64,000 bases of DNA from Margaritifera margaritifera (Eukaryota; Mollusca; Bivalvia; Unionida; Margaritiferidae): assembly GCA_029931535.1 (NCBI GenBank), contig JAQPZY010001232.1:620001-684000 (forward strand). The letters are read 5' to 3'. A program made the position numbers and the translations under genes. Shown here piece by piece: positions 1-10,900 of the stretch (positions within the stretch are counted from its first letter, which is position 1; each line of letters opens with the position of its first letter). The notes under the pieces were generated by a model that searched no databases, had not been told where the DNA came from, and worked only from the letters and a program-made list of their open reading frames with translations.

Positions 1-219
1 TGTGTTGACAGTTTGCAACCACCTGACTCTAATTAAGTACACCCCTCCAGCGCAGCATGGTTCCCCACAATTAAGGGGGTTAATTGAATGCGTTCTATTG
101 GAGGATGTGTACAGTTTACACACCCCAGAGGGATGTGTAAGTTTTAATTTCATATTTAGTCAGGTGTGTTAACAGTTCGCAACACACCTGACACTTTGCT
201 GAGTACACCCCTCCCATTT
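1..219. repeat. Pair of ~50-bp direct repeats
   Basis: A block at 1-52 (tgtgttgacagtttgcaacc, then a segment ending in tacacccctcc) recurs with changes at 166-218. The spacing is about 165 bp. The DNA between them repeats the words gatgtgta and acaccccag. No gene is recognised here. It may be part of the retroelement that follows, but no coding match supports that. Confidence 0.5.
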
Positions 220-439
220 TTTCTTTTTGCCGCCTTGTACGGCTGATCTGATGTTGTTGATCTGGATGGCTTGCCTCTCATGGTAGCAATGGATGGTACC
301 GACTCCCCAGGCTTTATCCAAGATAATCGCCTCGCTGGCCTGCTCACAACTCTGTAATGCTGTTCCCTGTATGATGGTATGATGTTGCTCTCTCGACGGC
401 TGGAACCTGAAAAAAGGAATGTCAGTGTTTCTGCTTGTA

Positions 440-940
440 ATGATTACATATAGGACACACATGCCTGACCCATGCATGCCTCCTGAAGGGTGAACCTGTA
501 CCATAGTGCATATCCTGCCAGTGTCCACTGACAGTGGAACACATTCTTGTTGAGTGTATCGACTTCCACTATGTAAGACAAAAATGTTTTTGATGTAAAC
601 TCAATTAAGGAACTTTATGATGGTATACCACTTGAGAAAAGTTTGGACTTTTTTAAGGGAAAGCAGTTTATTTTAAAAAAAATTACCCTATATTTTAAGG
701 ATTTTATATTTTTTACTGTTATCTTTTATTTAATATATATTTTACAGAATTTTATCATCTTTACATTTTGTCCTTTATCATGTAGTACTTCATGTGTACA
801 TTTATTTGGTAGGGTTTATCTTCCTAAAGTTTTTTGTGCAATTCTTTATACATGAATTTACATTTTTAGAACTTTACTTTTAATTTGATCATATATCCAT
901 TATAGTGCTGATGTGCCATTAAACGCTGATACATACTATA
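440..940 (+). mobile_element. 3' end of a decayed non-LTR retrotransposon (I/Nimb-like)
   Basis: Plus-strand translation from about 452 reads IGHTCLTHACLLKGEPVP, a stop, then CISCQCPLTVEHILVEC and IDFHYVRQKCF. This is the conserved tail of I-type LINE polyproteins after the RNase H domain (GHT.LTH..LLKGE.PP.C..C..PLTVEHIL.EC). One in-frame stop and one frameshift near 585 show that it is dead. After the shift the frame continues as DVNSIKELYDGIPLEKS. The element ends near 940 with gatgtgccattaaac, a 3' tail word seen again at 47971. Family placement rests on the motif alone. Confidence 0.75.
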
Positions 941-1825
941 ACTTTCCATCACACTTTCCATTCCTCTCTATAACTTTAGAGCTGTTTGAAATTAAGAGAT
1001 GAAACTTGGTATACTTATACAGCATCATCAGATGTGTTGCATACCTTCTAGCACACTTGGGGTCCTATTTTTAAGGTCAAGGTTAATAGTTTCAGTTTTC
1101 ACTCACATTTTCTTTTTCTCTCCATACCTTTCAAGTTATTCGATATTAAGGAATGAAACTTCTCAAAATTCAGTGGGACGCCTATCTTTTGTTCTGTAAT
1201 TATTTTTCTTTGAAATCAATTCCTCTCTTGACTAAAATTCTTTGTTTTATTGCACAATGTTTGTGTAGATCTCCATAAAATTATATAAGTGAAATCGAAT
1301 CAATGCACATTATATTAGGCTTCAATTATGATCATGTTAATAAGCTTTACTTACATTTAAATCCAAAAGGTATTAACAGATTAAAGCCTTATTTACCAAG
1401 ACAGGCAGAACCGATGAAAGCAAAAATTGGTAACACAATCTCTAAATATTTGGATCTATCAGATCCTATTGATTTTATATGTTGGTATCTATTTCTATTT
1501 GCCTTTTTTTCCCTTGCGAGAAAACCTAACTTAGTTCCAAGCAGTATATCTTCATTTGATTCCGATACAGTACCTTTACAAGAAGATTTTTTTTTTCATT
1601 TTTTTTTTCACTGTAGTGATTTAATATTTCGTCTTTTAAGCATACGAAAACAATTAGGCAATCCTATGTACTCTGATGAAATTAATACGCAAAATTGTAT
1701 GGCAGTGCTAACCTTCATATAATTATCAAAACGTTTTTCAAATTAATACACATGTCACAACCACAAATGTGTATTCTATCTTTTCTTACTGTTATATGAT
1801 CTCTGAAATAATGACATATACTAGA
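941..1825. other. AT-rich stretch, no supported gene
   Basis: The longest open frame (1303-1722, plus) has no recognisable domain, biased codon use or splice context. Nothing else is recognised. Confidence 0.4.
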
Positions 1826-1827
1826 AT

Positions 1828-1978
<151 letters not shown>

Positions 1979-2428
1979 GACCTATCTATTTTCAATCAGT
2001 AGACAATTATTGATTGTTAAAATTTCTCTGTAATAGGAAAGACAGTTTCCAACAAGCTTCCAGCTTTCTACTGAATCCTCATATACTAGTATTGTGTTGT
2101 TATAAATCATACCTGAAGATGTTCTCTTGAATAATTACTGTTCAAACAAAAACAATTTAGTTGGGGAATTAGTTTTAGATATTCCTACTTCAAGAATAAA
2201 AACTATGGTTTGCGTCCAGTTTCGGCTTTCAGGAGAATGTGTAAATTAGTACCAGCAGATTTTAAATGTCCTCTCTTCATGCTGCCAAATAAGACAAATT
2301 AAACTTACACGATGTTTCAATGTAAAGTTAGATCACGTCTCAGTAAAATTGGTCAGGAAACCTTCCCTATTTTCAACTCATGATTTCGGAAGAGCAGGAG
2401 CAACTGTAGTATTTTCAGATGAGGTTCC

Positions 2429-2583
2429 CTCTAAATAAATTCAATTAGTAGGAGACTGGCTCTAAATTAATTCAATTAGTAGGAGACTGGCTCTAAATTA
2501 ATTCAATTAGTAGGAGACTGGCTCTAAATTAATTCAATTAGTAGGAGACCGGCTCATTATTAGTTCAATTAGTAGGAGACTGG
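2429..2583. repeat. 31-bp minisatellite, 5 units
   Basis: Five tandem copies of a 31-bp unit starting ctctaaattaattcaatt and ending aggagactgg. The first and last units carry a few substitutions. No function can be inferred. Confidence 0.95.
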
Positions 2584-3479
2584 CTCATTGATGCATATAC
2601 ACAGTATCTCAAATACCGCCTTTCAGATAAACTTAAGGTTCTTAAGAAAATATTTTAGTAAGGACTTTTGAAGAGTTTTTTGTGTGGACTTAATCTGTAT
2701 TGTTTGCAGTACTATTTAAGCTGTCCAACAATATCAAAGGAGGCAACCACGCCAAGTTCCAATAATCTCCTCCTGGGGTTAGAATTAGAGTTATGTATGA
2801 TTAACGTAAGCCTTGGACAGCCTTCCGGGGCCAAAATGCCAACAGAGCTAATAATAGACAGTTCATTGTATTATTAATAACAGGAGAATACAGACAATGC
2901 CATTGATTTTGAAATATCCCAGTCAAAAATGTAAAATAAAACATTGGCTCAAACAGAATAAATTGACCAAAGCCTGGATTAGAACTATGCAGAGATTGGT
3001 ATATAAGCCCCTTTTGAACTTATGTCTGACTCCTTATTGATAATGAAATGAGACCCCCTGTCACTGCTTTAGCAAATCAAAGGACCATCAAAGGACCAAA
3101 CAGGTGGGTACCTAGGGCTATTTATCGGACTCTTTGTTATCTATGGAAGAGGTTTCCAAGGGTGAAATAGGTGCTGTGATCAAGGACATGTTTTTGGCTT
3201 TAGTTTAAACCCTATTTATTTTGAGAAACTTTGTCAAATGCAGTTACAACCATATGATTTGGGGGATTCAGTAGAAAGCATGAGCTTATTAGAGCACTGT
3301 CTCCCCAACAGTAACAAAAAATACATCAAAAATCTGGATGCTGGTACAAGTGGTTATCAAGGAAAAGTATAAATACACATACATACACAAAACAAAACAA
3401 AGAATAAGAACTAAATAAATATGATTCAAAAGGTTGTGAATTAAATCAATTACTTCAATCTTGTATTCATCCTAATGAA
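2584..3479. other. Unassigned stretch
   Basis: No coding frame or repeat is recognised. A short frame at 2668-2877 has no domain. Confidence 0.35.
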
Positions 3480-3905
3480 GTTTTGCACAGACAAAAATAT
3501 TTACGTATTATTTTCTGTAGAGAACATAGGGTTTCCAAATAATAAAGTTTTAAACGTGAGAACAAAAGGGAGTGTGTATAAGATATGATCTCTAAGATCT
3601 GAGCATTTTGGACAGTCTAGAAGAAAGTGTTTTGCATTCTATATTTCACGGAAGGATCAATACTTAGTGTTAGATACATGATTCGTATATAAATCGTAAT
3701 TTAAACTGCTATACTTTGTTCTTAGCCTAGCATGCATAACCTGTGACATTCTATCACCAACATATTAATAACATGGAGTGATTTCTTTTTCTTGATTCAA
3801 GTAGGCTTTGAAATTGTTTCTTATTTCTACGGGTAACACGTTCCATATTTTTGGTTTTCTCATTCTATTCCGAAAACAAACATTTTAAAAGTACTTTAAA
3901 TAGCA
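3480..3905 (-). mobile_element. CR1/jockey-like LINE C-terminal remnant
   Basis: The minus strand at about 3870-3785 reads RMRKPKIWNVLPVEIRNN followed by FKAYLNQEKEITPC. This is the C-terminal signature of CR1/jockey-type reverse-transcriptase ORFs (LWNSLP.EIR....FK..L). Upstream and downstream frames are broken by stops. The fragment is old, and its ends are not defined. Confidence 0.7.
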
Positions 3906-3914
3906 TCATTATAA

Positions 3915-4200
3915 AGTCGAATCCATTCTCTGCATCTTAGTATATTTATTAACAATTTGTGTTTGAAATAAATCTGCAACATGAAATCAAATGGTATCAA
4001 ATGTATCCCCAAATCGGTGTTGTTACTTCTATTTAAAATGCGGAAAAATGAAGAAAGTGAAAAAGTAATAAAATAACATTAACATCATTACATTATTTAA
4101 TGCCTATAGAATATCGCAGTATACGTTTCATTTTTTAATTACAGATACAAAAAAGAAAAGTGGTTTATAAAACAGTATGCCATTGATTGATGAGCAAAAT
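3915..4200. repeat. Dispersed repeat, copy 1
   Basis: The segment sharing aatttgtgtttgaaataaat and catgaaatcaaatggtatca recurs, diverged, at 5640-5940 in the same orientation. It abuts the CR1-like fragment and may be more of the same LINE, but no coding match was found. Confidence 0.6.
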
Positions 4201-4989
4201 GTTCAGTCGACTCATAGGTTTCACAATAATTAAACTCTTCCTTTAATAAGGAAAGAGAGAAAGAAATAAATTTAATAAGCAAGTAAGTGGAACAAAAATA
4301 AATTGAAAGCAAGAGCTAAAGAAAGAATTACTGGCAAGAATGATTGATTTATGAATGAAATAAAAACTCAAACTGTTAGAAAGGTTTCACGTTGTATTGG
4401 CGATCTACGTATAGCTGCCTCCCTGAAATGTTAAAGATACAGGTAAATGTAAAATTGTGGCACTAAATCACTCATGATTCATGATATAATTAATGATTCA
4501 TATATAAAGTAGAATACGTTTTCAGATCATTCTCATAACAGTTGTCCGTATATCTTCCAGCCACCAGGCCCGCCAAAAACTAGATAAATTGAAATAGCAA
4601 CACATACCAAATCTGTACAAAAACATATTGTTCATCTGTACAATAACATCAAATAAATAGAAGATAATGTATATAAATAAAACAATATAATGGACCGTTG
4701 AGAAATGTTTTCAGTAGATCAAATATTCTACTTAAAGATTCAAGTCACACAAATTAAGACCACATATGCAAAACAGTTAGGCACTTCGGTGATCAAATCT
4801 TGGACTGAAAAGTGCAACAAGCTACACAGGGGCATTGGTTCCGTAGTAGCTGTGTCATTGCCAAGATTTAAGTTAACCACTTCCACAAATTTATATTCGT
4901 TACTGTAATAATTTCTGAGTAATAGAAGAAGTGTACAATAACTCTGATGAAGAAATACCTTAAAGTACCTTAGACGAGCCGTACCCTCT

Positions 4990-5535
4990 AAAAATAGAGT
5001 GAATAACGGATATATTTCATCTCTTGGGTGAACATACTTAAGTTTTTCATCCACGAGATGAAATATATCCGTTATTCACTCGGAGCAAGCAAATATTGTT
5101 TTTATTTTATGCTCCAGCATATTGTTTAGCAATATGTATAACACATCGAAGTAGCTGATTTCTTACTGTATCCCACGCGATAATGTCAGCTGTTTACCGT
5201 TTATGTCCTGCTCTGTTGTGTGTATATTGCACATAAAATGTCAGTAGTTACATAATACTTCTTCCCAATTCAAGAAAAAAAAAAACAAAAAACAGCAGAT
5301 AAAAACAAAATGGAAAAAAAAGTTTTTTTGTCCATTGTTGAATTTGAACTCGGTTCGCCTGGATGCGAGGCGTCCATCTTTACCTTTACACGACACAAGC
5401 GTTTTAGAAAGATTTGAAATTTCTTATTCATAATGCTTTCAATGTCTATTGACGGCCAGTGAATAAACATGATATCACAATTATTTCACTGGGAAAATCC
5501 ATTAATTCACTGCCTAGCATAACATACCATTGTAT
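4990..5535. mobile_element. Hairpin-bearing non-autonomous element, copy A
   Basis: A near-perfect inverted repeat lies at one end: gtgaataacggatatatttc at about 4999, its complement at about 5064-5083, with a short loop. The other end has attaattcactgcct. A second, diverged copy lies at 36780-37556. This copy keeps an uninterrupted cacgcgat at 5174-5181, where copy B carries a nested MITE. No coding capacity is seen. The superfamily is unknown, and similarity between copies runs slightly past the apparent CACTG end, so the borders are approximate. Confidence 0.7.
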
Positions 5536-5639
5536 AAACCTTGTAAATAAATAACGACGCAGCTGGTGTACAAATCAGGTAAAGTAAGGTAATGTATTAA
5601 GTGCCTGGAAGCCCCGAATCCCAGATTTCATCAATACAA

Positions 5640-5940
5640 AGTCAAATTCCTTCTGTACATCTTGACATATTTGTGCAGCAATTTGTGTTTGAAAATAAAT
5701 CTGTAACATGAAATCAAATGGTATCAAAATTTTATCCTCAACTCTGAGCTGTTGCTTCTTGTTAAAACATTAAGAAATATATACACTGAAAATGTATTAA
5801 TATAAAAGCATAAATCTTTGCATGCCTGTAGAATATACCAGTAAAGGTTCCATTCCTCTGTTACAGAGACAAAGGAACAAAGTCGTTTGCAACAAGAACA
5901 TTCGGTAAATTTTTGTTCAAAGCCTACAGTGGTTAAGTCA
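5640..5940. repeat. Dispersed repeat, copy 2
   Basis: Diverged direct copy of 3915-4200. The best-matching stretch is around 5680-5735, including aacatgaaatcaaatggtat. Confidence 0.6.
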
Positions 5941-6239
5941 CCAAAAGTACTGGTATACAATGATGCAATCTGGTTGTGACCCTTGTAACTCAACTGTAGA
6001 GTTACTAGACAGACATGGAAAGTAGCCAAGTTTCATGAATCTATGCCTGCATTCATGTAAAAGTGCAGGAAAGGGGAAAAAATGATACGTGACCTTAAGA
6101 TTGAAGATAAAACATTTACTGTTATACTAGAGATGCCATCAAATAGAGAAATATAAGTGTGTCATATTTTACCTCTCAGCCGTAAATATGTTTTAAGATA
6201 TCAAGCGTTTGTTGGCTTTTATGGTTTTATATTTCAAAT

Positions 6240-6960
6240 GGGCATTTATACCAATGATTTTATTTTGTTCATAGCCTCGCCAATGTATTTCCTTCTGTAT
6301 TCCTTCCATCTAAGGTAGCCCTTGAGTTCTCAGTCGCTATTCAAGGGAAGCAGGACTGGTGCAGATGCCCTTGCTAGGAACGCATAAACCGTAAGAAAGA
6401 TTTTTTAGTACTTGCTTGGGGTGGCAGCTGATTGGTGAAAGTCAGTCGATTTCAGGTCAGTTTCTATGTTTCTCCTCCCAGGGGGCAGATTGGGGATCCA
6501 GGAAAACATTGAACCTCTTTGATGACTGCGACGTAAGTGAAGGGTGGAGGTCATTAGCGAATTCAAAGAATTTTTTGAAATTGTCGCCCATTTTCGTAAA
6601 TTTTGTTTCTCTGTTGTCAATGAATCTACACTAGCTTAGATGTCTAGGGGTGTCCTCATTGAGTAGCCATTGTTCGAGCCTTTCCATAAAAATGTTAGCA
6701 TACGAAGGTGCCATTTTGTTTAGTAACCATTGCAGTTCCGTTGACTGGCAAGATGTATTGCTTGTTAAACACTAAATTGTTCAATTTAAGAACATGGCTT
6801 AAACGTTTGACCAAATACTAGTAGTCAGTAGAAATAGAGGAATCGGACCGACTATCTTACACTCTCTTGCAGGCTTTCATTCCCTCCCTGTTTGGGACAT
6901 TGGCTTATAAGGAACAGACATCCATCCTGTCGAGGAGATTGTTGTCTGGAAGGTTAGTTT
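6240..6960 (-). mobile_element. Penelope-like element reverse-transcriptase remnant
   Basis: On the minus strand, 6714-6685 reads MAPSYANIFM followed by ERLEQWLLNEDTPRHLS, a stop, then CRFIDN. This matches the Penelope RT core (GT.MAPSYAN.FM..LE....., then RFIDD). Downstream frames include KFTKMGDNFKKFFEFAND and, near 6330-6250, ELKGYLRWKEYRRKYI, resembling the PLE C-terminal region. The catalytic second Asp of the RFIDD box is Asn (6613-6627), and several stops are present, so the element is dead. A GIY-YIG endonuclease domain was not seen. Confidence 0.72.
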
Positions 6961-7914
6961 TTGGTGTGAAGGTAATAAGTACTATCGTGGATGTAGGAAG
7001 GAAGTTAAAAGGTTGAATAAATCATATTTGAGAGAGATTTATTTACTTTATTTATTTAGGCAGTGGAATAGAAAGGTGGAAGCCTGGAGCACAGATTTTC
7101 ACATTTGTTTCTAGCTTTTTTCCCCAAAATTAATCAATGAAGTTATGACCCAAAATCCCCCCCCCCCCCAAAAAAAAAAAAAAAAATGTACCAGAAGCTT
7201 CCGTATGGTTTGAAGCTTAGCTACGACACTGATAATTTGTCACATTTTTCTATTTAATTTTTATTTACTTTTGTTCTGGTCATTTGTATCAGAATTGCAG
7301 TGTCTATGGAGCAGCTTTGCTGTACTAGCAAAATATATCAGTGGCCTTCCCTACAGATTTGCAGACAAGGCCAGTTTGTGAGGAGAAAAATAGTGAATAT
7401 ACGATTTTGGGCACTTTAAATGTGAAAACTCTCCAATAAAATCCATATATTTGCTTTAAAATATCTCCTGACAAGTAGTCTGATTGATCCATGTATAGTA
7501 CATCACTGACAAAAAGGAAAAAATATAATAGATGAGGTTGATACTTATTTTGATGTTTGAATGCCGAGTCATCTTGATGATCATCATGCGAGATGCTTAG
7601 ATAGGGAAATGTAAATACAAGAATAATGAAAGAAGTCCAAATTTTTAATGAAATCATATTATTTAATGAAAAAACATCAAATAAGGAATCTTGCACAATA
7701 CTCATTATTTGAATGGCAATTATATGCGACAGCAGTTCGACAAATATTGACGTCAGCACAAACCAGGCAAACAATTATAACAAGAATTAGATTAACGGTA
7801 AAGTATAAAAATTGAACAAATGTAAAAGAACTAAAAAACAACAATCCCACAGTGTGGAGACAAAGGCTATGAAATACAATAAAAATATATGTAAAATTAA
7901 CGCAAACGAAAAGG
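6961..7914. other. 3' flank of the propeptide gene, no separate gene supported
   Basis: AT-rich DNA with a poly-C/poly-A run at about 7158-7186. Minus-strand frames at 7325-7994 contain hydrophobic stretches but no recognisable domain. The region probably includes the 3' UTR of the minus-strand array gene. A polyadenylation site was not assigned. Confidence 0.4.
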
Positions 7915-10900
7915 TTAGATGAGTGTGCTGAAACTGTCGGCTGCATCAACGGCGCTTCGTCTGGTGAGAGTGCTAAAACTATTGACTGCATCATCGGCCA
8001 CGCGTCTGGTTAGAGCGCTGAAACTGTTGGCTGCATCATTGGCATTACGTCTGGTAAGTGTACTGAAACTGTTGGCTGCATCATTGGCACTACGTCTGAT
8101 GAGAGTGCTGAAACTGTTGGCTAAATCCTCACCGCTGCGTCTAGTGAGAGTGCTGAAGCTATTGGCTGCATCATCAGCACTGCGTCTTGTCAGAGTCTTG
8201 AAACCGTTGCCTACATCATCGTCACTACGTCTGGTCAGAGAGCTGAAACTGTTGGCTGAACCATCGGCAATGCGTCTGGTAAGAGTGCTGAAACTGTTGG
8301 GTACATCATTGGCACTGCGTCTGGAGAGAATGCTGAAACTATTGTCTGCATCATCGGCATTGCGTCTAGTGAGTGTGCTGAAACTGTTGGGTACATCATC
8401 AGCACTGCGTCTGGTGAGAGTGCTGAAACTGTTCGCGGTCTCGTCAGGGCTGCGTCTGGTCAGAGTGCTGAAACTGCTGGGCACATGATCGGAACTGCGT
8501 TTAGTGAGAGTGCTGAAACTGTTGTCTGCATCATCGGCACTACGTCTGGTAAGAGTGCTGAAACTATTGTCTGCATCATCGGCATTGCGTCTAGTGAGTG
8601 TGCTGAAACTGTTGGGTCCATCATCAGCACTGCGTCTGGTGAGAGTGCTGAAACTGTTGTCTGTATCATCGGCACTATGTTTGTTCAGAGTGCTGAAACT
8701 GGTGGGTACATCATCGGCACTACGTCTGGTGAGGGTGCTGAAACTGTTTGCAGTCTCGTCAGGGCTGCGTCTGGTGAGAGTGCTGAAACTGCTGGGCACA
8801 TCATCGGAACTGCGTTTAGTGAGAGTGCTGAAACTGTTGTCTGCATCATCGGCACTGCGTCTGTTCAGAGTGCTGAAACTGATTGCAGTCTCGTCAGGGC
8901 TGCGTCTGGTGAGAGTGCTGAAACTACTGGGCACATCAACGGAACTGCGTTTAGTGAGAGTGCTGAAACTGTTGTCTGCATCATCGGCACTACGTCTGGT
9001 AAGAGTGCTGACACTATTGTCTGCATCATCGGCATTGCGTCTAGTGAGTGTGCTGAAACTGTTGGCTGCATCATCGGCACCACGTTTGTTCAGGGTGCTG
9101 AAACTGTTTGCTGTCTCGTCAGGGCTGCGTCTGGTCAGAGTGCTGAATCTATTGGCTGCGTCATCGGCGCTGCGTCTTGTCAGAGTGCTGAAACTGTTGG
9201 ATACATCATCATCACTACGTCTGGTGAGAGTGCTGAAACTGTTCGCGGTCTCGTCAGGGCTGCGTCTGGTGAGAGTGCTGAAACTGCTGGGCACATGATC
9301 GGAACTGCGTTTAGTGAGAGTGCTGAAACTGTTGTCTGCATCATCGGCACTACGTCTGGTAAGAGTGCTGAAACTGTTTGCAGTCTCGTCAGGGCTGCGT
9401 CTGGTCAGTGTGCTGAAACTATTGGCTGCGTCATCGGCGCTGCGTCTTGTCAGAGTGCTGAAACTGTTGGATACATCATCATCACTACGTCTGGTGAGAG
9501 TGCTGAAACTGTTCGCTGTCTCGTCAGGGCTGCGTCTGGTGAGAGTGCTGAAACTGCTGGGCACATGATCGGAACTGCGTTTAGTGAGAGTGCTGAAACT
9601 GTTTGCAGTCTCGTCAGGGCTGCGTCTGGTCAGTGTGCTGAAACTATTGGCTGCGTCATCGGCGCTGCGTCTTGTCAGAGTGCTGAAACTGTTGGATACA
9701 TCATCGGCACTACGTTTGGTGAGAGTGCTGAAACTGCTTGCTGCCTCATCAGGGCTGCGTCTGGTGAGAGTGCTGAAACTGTTGGGTACATCATCGGCAC
9801 TGCGTCTGGTGAGGGTGCTGAAACTGTTTGCTGTCTCGTCAGGGCTGTGTCTGGTGAGAGTGCTGAAACTACTGGGCACATCATCGGAACTGCGTTTAGA
9901 GAGAGTGCTGAAACTGTTGTCTGCATCATCGGCACTACGTCTGGTGAGAGTGCTGAAACTATTGTCTGCATCATCGGCATTGCGTCTAGTGAGTGTGTTG
10001 AAACTGTTGGGTACATCATCGGCACTGCGTCTGGTGAGAGTGCTGAAACTGTTGTCTGCATCATCGGCACTACGTTTGTTCAGAGTGCTGAAACTGCTTG
10101 CTGTCTCGTCAGGACTGCGTCTGGTTAGAGTGCTGAATCTATTGGCTGCGTCATCGGCGCTGCGTCTTGTCAGAGTGCTGAAACTGTTGGATACATCATC
10201 ATCACTACGTCTGGTGAGAGTGCTGAAACTGTTCGCGGTCTCGTCAGGGCTGCGTCTGGTCAGAGTGCTGAAACTGCTGGGCACATGATCGGAACTGCGT
10301 TTAGTGAGAGTGCTGAAACTGTTGTCTGCATCATCGGCACTACGTCTGGTAAGAGTGCTGAAACTGTTTGCTGTCTCGTCTGGGCTGCGTCTGGTCAGTG
10401 TGCTGAAACTATTGGCTACGTCATCGGCGCTGCGTCTTGTCAGAGTGCTGAAACTGTTGGATACATCATCGGCACTACGTTTGGTGAGAGTGCTGAAACT
10501 GCTTGCTGCCTCATCAGGGCTGCGTCTGGTGAGAGTGCTGAAACTGTTGGGTACATCATCGGCACTGCGTCTGGTGAGGGTGCTGAAACTGTTTGCTGTC
10601 TCGTCAGGGCTGTGTCTGGTGAGAGTGCTGAAACTACTGGGCACATCATCGGAACTGCGTTTAGTGAGAGTGCTGAAACTGTTGTCTGCATCATCGGCAC
10701 TGCGTCTAGTGAGTGTGCTGAAACTGTTGGATCCATCATCAGCACTGCGTCTGTTGAGAGTGCTGAAACTGTTGTCTGCATCATCGGCACTACGTCTGGT
10801 AAGAGTGCTGAAACTATTGTCTGCATCATCGGCATTGCGTCTAGTGAGTGTGCTGAAACTGTTGGGTCCATCATCAGCACTGCGTCTGGTGAGAGTGCTG

